From Ruminococcaceae bacterium KH2T8 (GTDB lineage Bacteria; Bacillota; Clostridia; Saccharofermentanales; Saccharofermentanaceae): DNA of 64,000 nucleotides. Location: assembly GCA_900111435.1 (NCBI GenBank), contig FOIY01000005.1:62001-126000 (forward strand), in the 5' to 3' direction. Shown piece after piece: positions 55,429 through 64,000 of this stretch. Positions within the stretch are counted from its first letter, which is position 1; each line of letters begins with the position of its first letter. The notes beneath the pieces are model-generated. The model was not told the DNA's origin, did not search any database, and was given only the letters and a program-made list of their open reading frames with translations. The position numbers and the translations under genes are program-made.

Positions 55429-57831
55429 ATGAAAAGACAACTGGCATTGCTTCTCGTATCTTCGATGATCTTGTCTTGCGCCGCATGCGGTAAGACGCCT
55501 GATGCGAGCGAGACTACAACGATGATCACGGATACTGCCGAGCCGACCGAGACGTCGAACGAGATCCCCGGATACAAGTACGAGCTCTATGCGACCATGA
55601 CTCCCGAGGAGATCGTGGCAGACCTGACTCTCGAGCAGAAGGCGGCTCAGATGGTAATGGGAGCAGAGACTGATACCGGATTCGATTATATGGGAGAATA
55701 CGGCATCGGAAGTATCTACGGCGGATACGGTCGTTCGATGGAGGATTGGCAAGAGAGATGCGATGGTTATATGCAGGCAGCCATTGAGTCGGATGCGGGT
55801 ATCCCCTTTATATACGGACAGGATGATGTTCATGGTGTCGGCTATTGTATTAACGCAGTCTATTTCCCGCAGAATATCGGACTCGGAGCTGCTAATGACG
55901 AAGACCTGATGTATCAGATGGGTCTGATCGTTGCGGACGAGACTCTTATCTGCCATATGCCGTGGAATCTCTATCCCTGTGTTGCTCAGTCCAATGACCC
56001 CAGATGGGGAAGAACATACGAATCTTACGGTACCGATCTCGACAGGATCACGGCCCTCAGTACAGCTTATACCAGAGGTCTGGTAGACGGCGGTGCGGTG
56101 GCTTGCGCAAAGCACTATTTCGGTGACGGTAACGTTATTTACGGTACTGGTGAGAGCAGCGGCGGTTTTGACCGACTGATCGACCGCGGAGATACGGATC
56201 TTACCGATGAGGAGATCGCGGAACTTGTCGCTGTTTATCAGGCTCAGATCGATGCGGGTGTTCAGACGATAATGGTATCTTACACATCCCTTAACGGAAT
56301 GAAGATGCACGAGAATCCCGATTACATTTGGCTCCTCAAGAATGAGATGGGCTTTGAAGGCTTTATCGTAAGTGACTACGACGGTATTCAGGGCACATCC
56401 CCCGAGACATATGAAGAGCAGATCATCCTCGGTATCAACTGCGGTATCGATCTTTATATGGAGGGTACCCGTTACGATGAGGCAAGACAGATAATCATCG
56501 ATGCGGTAAATAACGGCGATATCACGATGGAGAGGATAGACGATGCCGTTACGAGGATCATAAGGGTAAAGAAGGACGCGGGTCTTTTTGACGATCCCTT
56601 CTTCGAGAACAGAGACACGGTACAGACAGAAGTCGGTTCAATGGAATACAGAGCAGTTGCAGAGCAGCTTGTAGAAAAGAGCCTTGTACTCCTTAAGAAC
56701 GATAACGACGTATTGCCTTTGACTGAAGGTACAAAGGTATATATCATGGGACCCGCCTGCGATAATCCGCGTGTACAGTGCGGCGGCTGGACAATAGGAT
56801 GGGTAGAGAGTACTACGAAAGATATCGAGGGAGTTACTACTATCCTCGAAGCATTCGAAAGATATTCGGAGGATTACGGTATCGAAGTAGTAACAGATCC
56901 CGAAGAGGCTGATGTAGTGATCCTTTGTGTAGGTGAGAGATCTTATGCCGAATGGTATGGTGATACAGAGGATCTTGAGCTTTGCGGCATGATGGGTCTC
57001 GAAGAGAACAGAGATGCGATAGATGAAGCTGCAGCTCTCGGAAAGCCTACTGTTACATGTATCGTTGCAGGACGTCAGGTAATACCGGATCAGTCTGATT
57101 ATGCTGATTGGGACAGTGTAGTAATGTGTTATCTTCCGGGCTCCGAAGGCAAGGGTATCTCAGATGTCCTCTGCGGCTGCGGAGAGTTCAGCGGCAGACT
57201 TCCCGAGCCCTGGTACGGATCCGTAGATCAGATCTTAACTGACGAGTGCTTCCTCGAAGAAGGATACGGCCTTTCTTATCCTGACGGATTTGAACCGCGT
57301 ACCGAGCCTGTGGCATTGCCTGATGAACCTGCTCAGTATGATTCTTATGAGATGTTTACACTTGGCACGAACTATACACCCGGAACTATCGAGGACGGTG
57401 TATACAGCAGTTCGTACTTCGGATTCTCGTTTCAGATCCCTGACGGATATAACGAGATCGATTCCTACAGACCCGAGGATCTCGAAGGCGGATTAAAGCC
57501 CGAAGGAACATGGGAGCCCGTTAGTACTATGGCGGGAGTTCAGATCTACTGCTTTAATACAAGTCTTTATCTTCATGACGGTGCGACCATGGATGAACTG
57601 ATGGCTGAATTCTGGGAGGCGGATTTTGTATCCACGGAGACAGTGACTCTGGCCGGTAATGAATGGACAAGATACATCGACGGTGATACTCTCGGAGATC
57701 AACCGTATCCGACGTATCTCTATGTGCATCAGATCGAGGATGATATGTTCGTTATGGTCATGATATTCGATGAACCGGGTATAGAACATGAAATTGATTA
57801 TTATGATCAATACTTCGGTGAACCCCTTTAA
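55429..57831 (+). CDS. GH3 beta-glucosidase-like lipoprotein
   Basis: Start at ATG 55429 after TTAAGGAGG. 800 residues: a lipoprotein signal with lipobox SCAAC, then the GH3 barrel (about 50-390) with KHYFGDG and the nucleophile Asp316 in VSDYDG, where many have SDW or SDY. The GH3 C-terminal domain (about 410-620) follows, with LVLLKNDNDVLPL, PACDNPRVQCGGWT and YLPGSEGKG. The final 165 residues, from about YFGFSFQIPDGYNEI, form an added domain not usual for GH3. Surface-anchored exo-glucosidase on oligosaccharides is expected. Confidence 0.93.
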   Translation: MKRQLALLLVSSMILSCAACGKTPDASETTTMITDTAEPTETSNEIPGYKYELYATMTPEEIVADLTLEQKAAQMVMGAETDTGFDYMGEYGIGSIYGGYGRSMEDWQERCDGYMQAAIESDAGIPFIYGQDDVHGVGYCINAVYFPQNIGLGAANDEDLMYQMGLIVADETLICHMPWNLYPCVAQSNDPRWGRTYESYGTDLDRITALSTAYTRGLVDGGAVACAKHYFGDGNVIYGTGESSGGFDRLIDRGDTDLTDEEIAELVAVYQAQIDAGVQTIMVSYTSLNGMKMHENPDYIWLLKNEMGFEGFIVSDYDGIQGTSPETYEEQIILGINCGIDLYMEGTRYDEARQIIIDAVNNGDITMERIDDAVTRIIRVKKDAGLFDDPFFENRDTVQTEVGSMEYRAVAEQLVEKSLVLLKNDNDVLPLTEGTKVYIMGPACDNPRVQCGGWTIGWVESTTKDIEGVTTILEAFERYSEDYGIEVVTDPEEADVVILCVGERSYAEWYGDTEDLELCGMMGLEENRDAIDEAAALGKPTVTCIVAGRQVIPDQSDYADWDSVVMCYLPGSEGKGISDVLCGCGEFSGRLPEPWYGSVDQILTDECFLEEGYGLSYPDGFEPRTEPVALPDEPAQYDSYEMFTLGTNYTPGTIEDGVYSSSYFGFSFQIPDGYNEIDSYRPEDLEGGLKPEGTWEPVSTMAGVQIYCFNTSLYLHDGATMDELMAEFWEADFVSTETVTLAGNEWTRYIDGDTLGDQPYPTYLYVHQIEDDMFVMVMIFDEPGIEHEIDYYDQYFGEPL

Positions 57832-57839
57832 GTGATCTC

Positions 57840-57882
57840 AAGAGGCTGTCTCCACTGACGAGGCAGCCTCTTATCTTTTATT
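57840..57882 (+). terminator. Intrinsic terminator of the GH3 gene
   Basis: AAGAGGCTGTCTC (57840-57852) pairs with GAGGCAGCCTCTT (57860-57872) with one G-U pair and a 7-nt loop, followed by ATCTTTTATT. Confidence 0.85.
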
Positions 57883-58031
57883 CTGTAAACTATGTAAAGC
57901 CACTGTTAACATTACTTAAATCATGCCTTTTCTTTGTGTCGGCGAGTTCGTCGCGGTGCTATAATGTTAACGTAATTTGAGTATTAGCGCCTTCTGCGGT
58001 GGCGCATCGCTGTATCTGAGGAGCAACTGAG

Positions 58032-59379
58032 ATGACGAAAGAGAAACGCAATAATATCATCGCGATCTTTTCCGCTACGCTGCTCATTATTGCGGCTATT
58101 TTTATCGTCAGCTACTTAAGAAATTACGAATTCAACGAGACCGTTCACCAAAAGATATTGTCGGGTGATCTGCTCTTCAGAGATCAGGATGACGAGTCTC
58201 AGGATGTATCCGTCAGGATAGTTGCCAGGAGCAGTACCTGGACCAAGATATTCGACCTTGAAGGCGAGGGCATAGAGGATCCCGATTTCCAGGCTTTCAC
58301 TTACGACTTTTATGTATCGAACAATACTGACGACGAATTATCCGATTATACCTACAAGCTCACGTTTGACCGCGACGTCTATCTGATGTCCGCGTGGAAC
58401 GGTTCTCTTACGATCTTTCAGGAAGGCTATTCCGACACGATCCCCGACCTTCGCGAATTTGACCCGAGTGCGTTCTCTTTCGACACGGTAGAAGTAGACG
58501 GCGAAGTGCTGGTCCACATGAAGCCCGGCGAGTATCTGCTCTATCTTCCGAATTCGGGCGATGCAATGGAGATCCCCGTAAGCTCGGGCGAGAGCTCCAT
58601 CCCCGGCATGATCATATATGTTCCCATCGGCGAGGATATCAGCGGTTCGACGCTCGAGATCGACTATACGCTTCACAGGCTCCTTCGAAACGAGCCGTTG
58701 TTCGAGATCGCGGTTGTTGCCATGGCTATATGGTCGATCGCACTTATCGGCGTGATCATCTTCTCACTCGAGATCAGAAAGTATAATCAGCGCCACGAGC
58801 ACGATAACGAGATGATAAAGGAATCGATCGAGACCTTCACAGGCTTTATCGATGCCAAGGATCCCTATACGAACGGTCACTCGAACAGAGTTGCGGAGTA
58901 TACGAGGCTTATCGCCGAGGAGATGGGCTTTGAAGGCGAGGAGCTCGACAGGATCTACTACGTTGCGCTCCTTCACGACTGCGGAAAGATCGGTGTACCC
59001 GACAGTATCCTTACAAAGCCCGGGCGCCTGACGGACGAGGAGTTCGAGAGGATCAAGGCCCATACGGTTCACGGAGGCGATATCCTGAGAAGGTTCAGGA
59101 GCCTTAAGAACGTTGAAGAGGGTGCGCTATACCATCACGAGAGATATGACGGCAAGGGCTATCCCGAGGGCAAGGCGGGCGAAGATATCCCGCTTATCGC
59201 ACGTATGATATGCGTGGCGGATTCTTTCGATGCGATGAATTCCAAGGGTTTACAGGAAGAGGCTCACGAAAGAAGCCATCCTCAACGAGATCGAGACAAA
59301 CAAGGGTACGCAGTTTGACCCGAAGATCGCCGATATCCTCTTAAAGCTCATAAAGAGCGGCAGGATCGAGATGGAGTGA
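58032..59379 (+). pseudogene. HD-GYP domain protein with a C-terminal frameshift
   Basis: GAGGAG precedes the start. Two membrane helices (about 10-30 and 225-245) flank an extracytoplasmic domain of about 190 residues. The HD-GYP domain has DPYTNGHSNR, LLHDCGKIG, HTVHG, HHERYDGKGYP and ADSFDAM, complete for cyclic-di-GMP hydrolysis. After MNSK the frame diverges: an off-frame tail ends at 59318, while the expected VYRKRLTKEAILNEIETNK continues from 59248 in another frame to a stop at 59379. The junction AAGG (59244-59247) is 2 bases short of the expected six. The gene is a recent pseudogene, or the base call is wrong. Confidence 0.85.
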
Positions 59380-59507
59380 TCCTCCCGTTTCTTGGCGCGG
59401 CCCCGTCGAAATACCGTAAGATTTTGATATAAATCCTAAAAATACTCGGTTGTTTGATATCTGTTTCCAATGATACGATAGTACTATCCTAGGATGGGTA
59501 GATTCGT

Positions 59508-61121
59508 ATGGAAAATATCAAGGTTTTTATTTGTGAAGACGAGAGTATCGTTCGCGAAGGACTTCGCGACATGATCCCCTGGGAGAAATACGGCTTTGAG
59601 TTCGTAGGCGATGCCCCGGACGGCGAGATGGCGCTCCCCATGATAAGGAGCCTCAAACCCGATGTCCTCATTACCGATATCACGATGCCTTTCATGGACG
59701 GACTGTCGCTTTGCAAGATCGTGATGAACGAATTCCCCGACATAAAGATAATCATCATAAGCGGCTACAGCGACTTCGAGTACGCGCGCCAGGCGATCGA
59801 ACTGGGTGTTGAAAGATACCTTCTTAAGCCCGTAACGCGCACCGACATGATCAATGTCATAGAGGAGATAAAGCAGAAGATCTCCGAGGCGTCCGAGCAG
59901 CAGAACTATATAAGCAAATACGAGCAGGAATTTAAGAAGTTCGAGCGATTCTCGCACAGGGCATTCTTCGAAAAGCTCGTCGAGGGCTCGATGTCGGTCC
60001 AGCAGATCTACGAGCAGGCGAACGAGCTGCACCTGAACCTCTCGGCGAACGGCTATAACCTCGTGATCTTTACGATCAGGGATGCCAAGCAGTCGAGCTA
60101 TGCGGACGATGCGGCGAACGTAATGGAGAGCCTGATCGGACACTTCATGCAGTTCCCGGGATATATCCTCTTCAGATGTAATCTCCTGTCGTATGCGGTG
60201 CTCATAAAGGGTGACCTCGACCGTCTCCCGATGCTCACCGACAGGTGCGTCGACATGATAAGACAGCACTGCGAGGAGGCTCAGGCGGACCTCGAGTGGT
60301 ATGCGGCGGTAGGCGTTCCGACCGCGAGATTAAGCGGTCTGTCACATTGTTACGCGGACGCGAACCGTGCTTTTGCCTATCGTCACCTGTTCCCCGATGA
60401 GCATATCTTCAACTCGGAACTCGTTAAGACGAAATACTGCGCTCCCAATGCCAATGACCTCGATTCGATGGATGCGGCAAAGCTTGATCCCATGATAATC
60501 CGAAATTTCGTGAGGACGGGTATGCAGGCCGAGACAGAGTCTTTCGCCGATGAATATATCGCGGGCTTTAAGGGAATGGAGGACTCGGTGCTCCTTCGGT
60601 ACTATCTCCTGGTCAGCATCCGCGTAAATGTCGAGCTGGCGCTTCGCGAGGAGGGGATAGAGGATCCCGACATCAATCCGTCGATCCCCAATATCGACAT
60701 AAAGATCGGAGCGGAGGAGTTCAGGCAGAACCTCATAGATGCTCTCACCAAGGCGATCTCCGTCAGGGATGCCGAGGCCATGAAGAGAAACAGCGACATC
60801 ATCGACAGCGCGATGCGCTACATCGATAACCACTATAAGGACGAGGATATCTCCCTCGATTCGGTTGCTATCGCAAGCAACATCAGTGCGAATTACCTGT
60901 CCGCCATGTTCAGCCAGAAGGTCGGGCTTTCGTTCGTTGAGTATGTAACGAAGAAGCGAATGGAGAAGGCAAAGCAGCTGCTGCGAAAGACCGACAAGAG
61001 GTCGGGCGAGATCGCGGGTGAGATCGGTTACAAGGATCCGAGATATTTCTCTTTCGTATTCAAGAAGAAGACAGGCTGCACGCCGAGTCAGTACCGTAAC
61101 GGGGAATTCGAAGAAGGATGA
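59508..61121 (+). CDS. YesN-type response regulator with AraC output
   Basis: 537 residues. N-terminal receiver: FICEDESIVREGL, phosphorylatable Asp in VLITDITMPFMDG (about 55) and LLKPVTR. A middle region of about 280 residues is helical and typical of YesN proteins, and a C-terminal AraC helix-turn-helix pair (about 430-535) follows, with GYKDPRYFSFVFKKKTGCTP. It controls sugar-uptake genes after phosphorylation by the kinase encoded next. Overlaps the kinase gene by ATGA. Confidence 0.94.
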   Translation: MENIKVFICEDESIVREGLRDMIPWEKYGFEFVGDAPDGEMALPMIRSLKPDVLITDITMPFMDGLSLCKIVMNEFPDIKIIIISGYSDFEYARQAIELGVERYLLKPVTRTDMINVIEEIKQKISEASEQQNYISKYEQEFKKFERFSHRAFFEKLVEGSMSVQQIYEQANELHLNLSANGYNLVIFTIRDAKQSSYADDAANVMESLIGHFMQFPGYILFRCNLLSYAVLIKGDLDRLPMLTDRCVDMIRQHCEEAQADLEWYAAVGVPTARLSGLSHCYADANRAFAYRHLFPDEHIFNSELVKTKYCAPNANDLDSMDAAKLDPMIIRNFVRTGMQAETESFADEYIAGFKGMEDSVLLRYYLLVSIRVNVELALREEGIEDPDINPSIPNIDIKIGAEEFRQNLIDALTKAISVRDAEAMKRNSDIIDSAMRYIDNHYKDEDISLDSVAIASNISANYLSAMFSQKVGLSFVEYVTKKRMEKAKQLLRKTDKRSGEIAGEIGYKDPRYFSFVFKKKTGCTPSQYRNGEFEEG

Positions 61122-62554
61122 CGGGAATGCGGGATCACTTCAAGAGAGACACGATAAAGGGCAAGATGTCCCGTCTGCTCCTGCAGCTCTTTATTCCCGT
61201 GATCTTTCTCTTTATAACGATAATCGCCATGATCGTCACGCGTAACATCATGTTCGCGTCGGTAAGCGGCAACATCGCGGCGGCATCGGGATTTAACCAG
61301 AACTTCAAGGACGACGTCGACCTCAAGATGTATCTCTACGTCTCGGGAAGCAGCGACGAGATCCCGTGGGACGATGTATCATCGGCTAGGAATCTTGCGG
61401 AGGAGCTCCTCGGCAGCACGAAGAACGAGAACAGCCGCAAGGCCATGAAGAACGTTATCCAGCTGTGCGACAACATGACGACATACATGGAGCGCATACA
61501 GGAGACCGAGCAGTACGACGAGCGTATCGAGCAGCTCGAGACGAATATCTACGGCATCACGCAGCTCATCCAGGATAATTTCTACGTCTACCTCTACCAC
61601 GAGGCAGGCGAGATGGCGAGCATCCAAAAGCGCCTTGATTACTGGCTCACGGCCGAGATAATCCTCGTCTCCGTCATGACGATCTGGGTCTGCCTCGTTA
61701 TCCTGAGGCGTGCGTTCAAGCTGAGTAACAGCATAACGGGGCCCATCATGGAGATGAACAGCCGAGTCGAGGCGATAGGCGGCGGCGACCTGAGCGCACA
61801 CACACCGGTCGAGACGAATGATCGAAATCTCGCGCTGCTTTCAAGCGGTATCGAGGACATGGTCGAAAGGCTCAACCGCCAGATTGAGCTCAACCGCGAA
61901 GAGCAGATCCACCTGCGCGAAACGGAGCTCGCACTCATCCAGGCGCAGATCAATCCGCACTTTCTCTATAACACATTGGACGCGATCGTGTGGCTCATCG
62001 AAAGCGGCAAGAACGAACAGGCGGAGCAGATGGTAACGAGCTTGTCGTTCTACTTCAGGTCTTTCCTGAGCGACGGCCGCGACATCGTAACGGTAGCGGA
62101 GGAGACAAAGCACATCAGAAGCTACCTTGAGATCCAGCAGGTAAGATACCGTGACATAATGGAATTCGAGATCAACATCGACCCGTCAGTCGAGCGTTTC
62201 AAGCTCCCCAAGCTCACGCTCCAGCCGCTCGTCGAGAACGCGATCTACCACGGCCTCAAGCCCAAGCGCGGCAAGGGTCTTATCTCCGTAACGGGAAGGC
62301 CCGACGGCGATAACGTCATCCTGGAGGTTAGGGATACCGGCGCGGGCATGGATTCGGAGGAGCTCGCTGCGCTCAGGGCGAAGATCAGCAACGAAGACAC
62401 TACGAGCTTCGGACTCGTATCTGCATACAAGAGATTAAGGCTCCTCTACGGAGACGATTTCAATTTCGATGTCGTAAGCGCGGCAGGCGAGGGGACGACC
62501 ATTAAGATCAGATTCCCCGGAAAGGAAGATATGGAAGATGAGACGATTCTATAG
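61118..62554 (+). CDS. YesM-type membrane sensor histidine kinase
   Basis: 478 residues (or 475 if it starts at the second ATG, 61127, which has better ribosome-site spacing). A membrane helix (about 20-45), an extracytoplasmic sensor, a second helix (about 175-195), HAMP (NSITGPIMEMNSRVEAI) and the His kinase family domain with the phosphorylated His in QINPHFLYNTLDAI are in order. The ATP-binding part has LTLQPLVENAIYHGL and DTGAGM. Partner of the preceding YesN regulator. The solute-binding protein gene overlaps its end by 17 bp. Confidence 0.94.
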   Translation: MTGMRDHFKRDTIKGKMSRLLLQLFIPVIFLFITIIAMIVTRNIMFASVSGNIAAASGFNQNFKDDVDLKMYLYVSGSSDEIPWDDVSSARNLAEELLGSTKNENSRKAMKNVIQLCDNMTTYMERIQETEQYDERIEQLETNIYGITQLIQDNFYVYLYHEAGEMASIQKRLDYWLTAEIILVSVMTIWVCLVILRRAFKLSNSITGPIMEMNSRVEAIGGGDLSAHTPVETNDRNLALLSSGIEDMVERLNRQIELNREEQIHLRETELALIQAQINPHFLYNTLDAIVWLIESGKNEQAEQMVTSLSFYFRSFLSDGRDIVTVAEETKHIRSYLEIQQVRYRDIMEFEINIDPSVERFKLPKLTLQPLVENAIYHGLKPKRGKGLISVTGRPDGDNVILEVRDTGAGMDSEELAALRAKISNEDTTSFGLVSAYKRLRLLYGDDFNFDVVSAAGEGTTIKIRFPGKEDMEDETIL

Positions 62555-63524
62555 CTTGATCCTATGCGCCGCTTTCGCGGTCAATATAGCAGGATGTACG
62601 GCGACGCAGCCTGAGCAGACCGACAAGGATCTGTTCGTCATCGGCTTCTCGCAGGTAGGATCCGAATCGGACTGGAGGATAGCCAACACCCAGTCCATGA
62701 TCGATACCTTTACCGAGGATAAGGGCTACGAGCTTCGCGTCGTCAATGCAAGGCAGAACCAGGATAATCAGTTCGCGGCCGTACGAAATTTCATCCTCGA
62801 GGGTGTGGACTTCATCGTGATCGCGCCGACCGTCGAGGAGGGATGGGACTCCGTTCTCGCCGAGGTAAAGGCGGCGGGCATCCCGGTCATCATCATGGAC
62901 CGATCCGTATCCGTCACGGACGACAGCCTCTACCTCTCCAACATCGGATCCGACTTCCTCTATCAGGGCACGATGGCCGCAGGCTGGCTCGACAAGCAGG
63001 AAGATATCGATAACGGGGATGGTACCTTGGAGATCCTGCACCTGCAGGGCACCTACGGAGCCACGGCGCAGATCCTGCGTACGCAGGCGCTCGAGACCGC
63101 GGTCGAGGAGCACGAGAACTGGGAATTTGCAGCCCAGCTCTGCGGCGACTACACGGAGGCCAAGGCATACGAAGTCGTCTCCGAATACCTCGCCGAGAAT
63201 ACGGATATCGATGTCCTTTATAGCGAGAACGACAACATGACCTTCGGCGCGATGCGCGCCATGGACGACGCCGGCATCACTTACGGCGAAGACGGTCAGG
63301 TGACGATAATAACTTTCGACGCGACGAGGGAGGCGCTGCAGTACTGCCTCGACGGCGACATCGCGCTGTGCGTCGAGTGCAACCCGCTGATCGGCCCGAT
63401 CCTTGAAGGCCTCATCAGCACCTACAGGCAGGGCTACGACATGTCGCGCCAGGTCTACGTCCCCGAGTTCACTTACACCAAGGAAGACCTGACGCAGAGC
63501 TTTATAGATTCGAGATGTTATTGA
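62538..63524 (+). CDS. YtfQ-like sugar-binding lipoprotein
   Basis: 328 residues with a lipoprotein signal ending NIAGC. The mature protein is a type I periplasmic-binding fold (LacI/ribose-binding class). ARQNQDNQFAAVRNFI and VIAPTVEEGWDSVL match the YtfQ galactofuranose-binding group, as do IPVIIMDRS and LYSENDNMTFGAM. It is translationally coupled to the YesM kinase, so it probably reports ligand to it. No permease genes follow within the window. Base composition rises to high GC here. Confidence 0.92.
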   Translation: MRRFYSLILCAAFAVNIAGCTATQPEQTDKDLFVIGFSQVGSESDWRIANTQSMIDTFTEDKGYELRVVNARQNQDNQFAAVRNFILEGVDFIVIAPTVEEGWDSVLAEVKAAGIPVIIMDRSVSVTDDSLYLSNIGSDFLYQGTMAAGWLDKQEDIDNGDGTLEILHLQGTYGATAQILRTQALETAVEEHENWEFAAQLCGDYTEAKAYEVVSEYLAENTDIDVLYSENDNMTFGAMRAMDDAGITYGEDGQVTIITFDATREALQYCLDGDIALCVECNPLIGPILEGLISTYRQGYDMSRQVYVPEFTYTKEDLTQSFIDSRCY

Positions 63525-63613
63525 TGGCGCGGGGGTGCCGGGGGCAGCGTGCGGCGAGTGCCGCGTGGTTCCGCCCCGCGGCGACCGGGGGCTTTCGCGC
63601 AGGATTCGCAGAA

Positions 63614-63714
63614 TTGGTCACCGGAAGGCGCTCTCAGTGACCAATTTGGTGAAAATCAGCCGAAAATCACTAAAATGGTCACCAGCAAAGGTTCCCGGTG
63701 ACCAATTTGGTGAC
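63614..63714. repeat. Two 39-bp repeats, 61-bp period, with GGTCACC/GGTGACC words
   Basis: The gap 63525-63816 (292 bp) has no gene. Units at 63614-63652 and 63675-63713 share TGGTCACC at the start and GTGACCAATTTGGTGA at the end, with a variable middle. The start and end words are complementary, so each unit can fold into a hairpin. Style and position recall the array at 42.2-42.9 kb, with a different word. Confidence 0.75.
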
Positions 63715-63816
63715 TCGCGACCGGCGGGAGTGGGCTTTCGTGGGCAAAAGTCTATAAAAGTGTCGTTTTTTATTTTGAAAAGCGACGTTTCTTACGACTT
63801 TTCCCGCCGCCGACCT

Positions 63817-64000
63817 TCAGCTCCTCACGTGCAGCTGCCACTTTATGGGCTCGGGCATGTATCTGCGGCGGCAGACGGCGTCGGTGATCGCCGTGACCAG
63901 GTCGCGGTTCTTGTGCCCGAGGGAAGTGATGCGCGAGACGGTGCTCGCATAGTAGCTGTTGTCGAAGCTCACCACCTCGAGGGCGCGGCGGCCGGCACTC
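63817..64000 (-). CDS. Partial gene, C-terminal 60 residues of an unrecognised protein
   Basis: On the minus strand an open frame enters from the right edge and stops at TGA 63819-63817. It reads SFDNSYYASTVSRITSLGHK, then DLVTAITDAVCRRRYMP and ends WQLHVRS. Codon use (GC-rich third positions) and the absence of stops over 60 codons support a real gene. I do not recognise the family from this end. It converges with the sugar-binding operon across the repeat-bearing gap. Confidence 0.6.
   Translation of the reverse strand, partial: SAGRRALEVVSFDNSYYASTVSRITSLGHKNRDLVTAITDAVCRRRYMPEPIKWQLHVRS

Noticed and set aside
57900-58031. Cyclic-di-GMP riboswitch ahead of the HD-GYP gene
   Set aside because: The leader lacks the conserved GEMM core sequences, although the context invited the idea.

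Overview
The window reads as chromosome of an anaerobic Gram-positive member of the Bacillota, most likely class Clostridia from a gut or rumen setting. Supporting evidence is the ChW cell-wall repeats, a YjdF gene with its riboswitch region, YesMN-type two-component genes, a CsoR/CopA copper operon, lipoprotein solute-binding proteins and strong GGAGG ribosome sites. I cannot name genus or species. No rRNA, tRNA or CRISPR array was seen.

Layout. 0-3.7 kb: copper operon (csoR-copA), then trmL and a tautomerase. 3.9-11.5 kb: a 1,736-residue secreted MBG-repeat protein, CorA, a duplicated tautomerase tail, a membrane XRE regulator and a low-molecular-weight protein tyrosine phosphatase (LMW-PTP). 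11.5-20.9 kb is an AT-richer accessory island: three AAA/DUF4143 ATPases, an IS3 scar, a primase-like/SF2 helicase, an AbiEi antitoxin with a broken toxin gene, and an attachment-site-like scar. 21-27 kb: a signalling set (Hpt, receiver-EAL, hybrid sensor kinase, orphan solute-binding lipoprotein). 27-32 kb: an AraC regulator, a beta-mannosidase and an AGE-family isomerase. 32-35.6 kb: two unknown small proteins, YjdF, a second scar and a fourth DUF4143 ATPase. 35.8-46 kb: small membrane and cytosolic proteins, a second XRE membrane regulator, a CPBP protease, Dus, a membrane acyltransferase-like protein and an alpha/beta hydrolase. 46.6-55.3 kb: an LRR/SLH/ChW surface protein, two GGDEF proteins, a FUSC-HAD fusion and an ECF sigma factor with a membrane partner. 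55.4-63.5 kb: a GH3 lipoprotein, a frameshifted HD-GYP protein and a YesN-YesM-YtfQ-like sugar-sensing operon. A partial gene enters from the right edge.

Two themes stand out. Cyclic-di-GMP: an EAL, two GGDEF and one HD-GYP protein lie in this window, several next to sugar-sensing modules. Accessory DNA: each of four DUF4143 ATPase genes carries its own private set of short repeats around its predicted promoter (periods 23, 33, 33 and 73 bp). Two of the four lie beside scars that contain pieces of the LMW-PTP P-loop coding sequence, as expected for an integration target. The third ATPase is followed within 32 bp by the primase-like/helicase/PLD-like protein, a plausible uncharacterised conflict system.

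Intergenic structure is also rich: a matched pair of GACAA-N2-TTGTC dyads upstream of the two XRE paralogues, a 700-bp array of word-like repeats at 42.2-42.9 kb and a related-looking 61-bp-period array at 63.6 kb.
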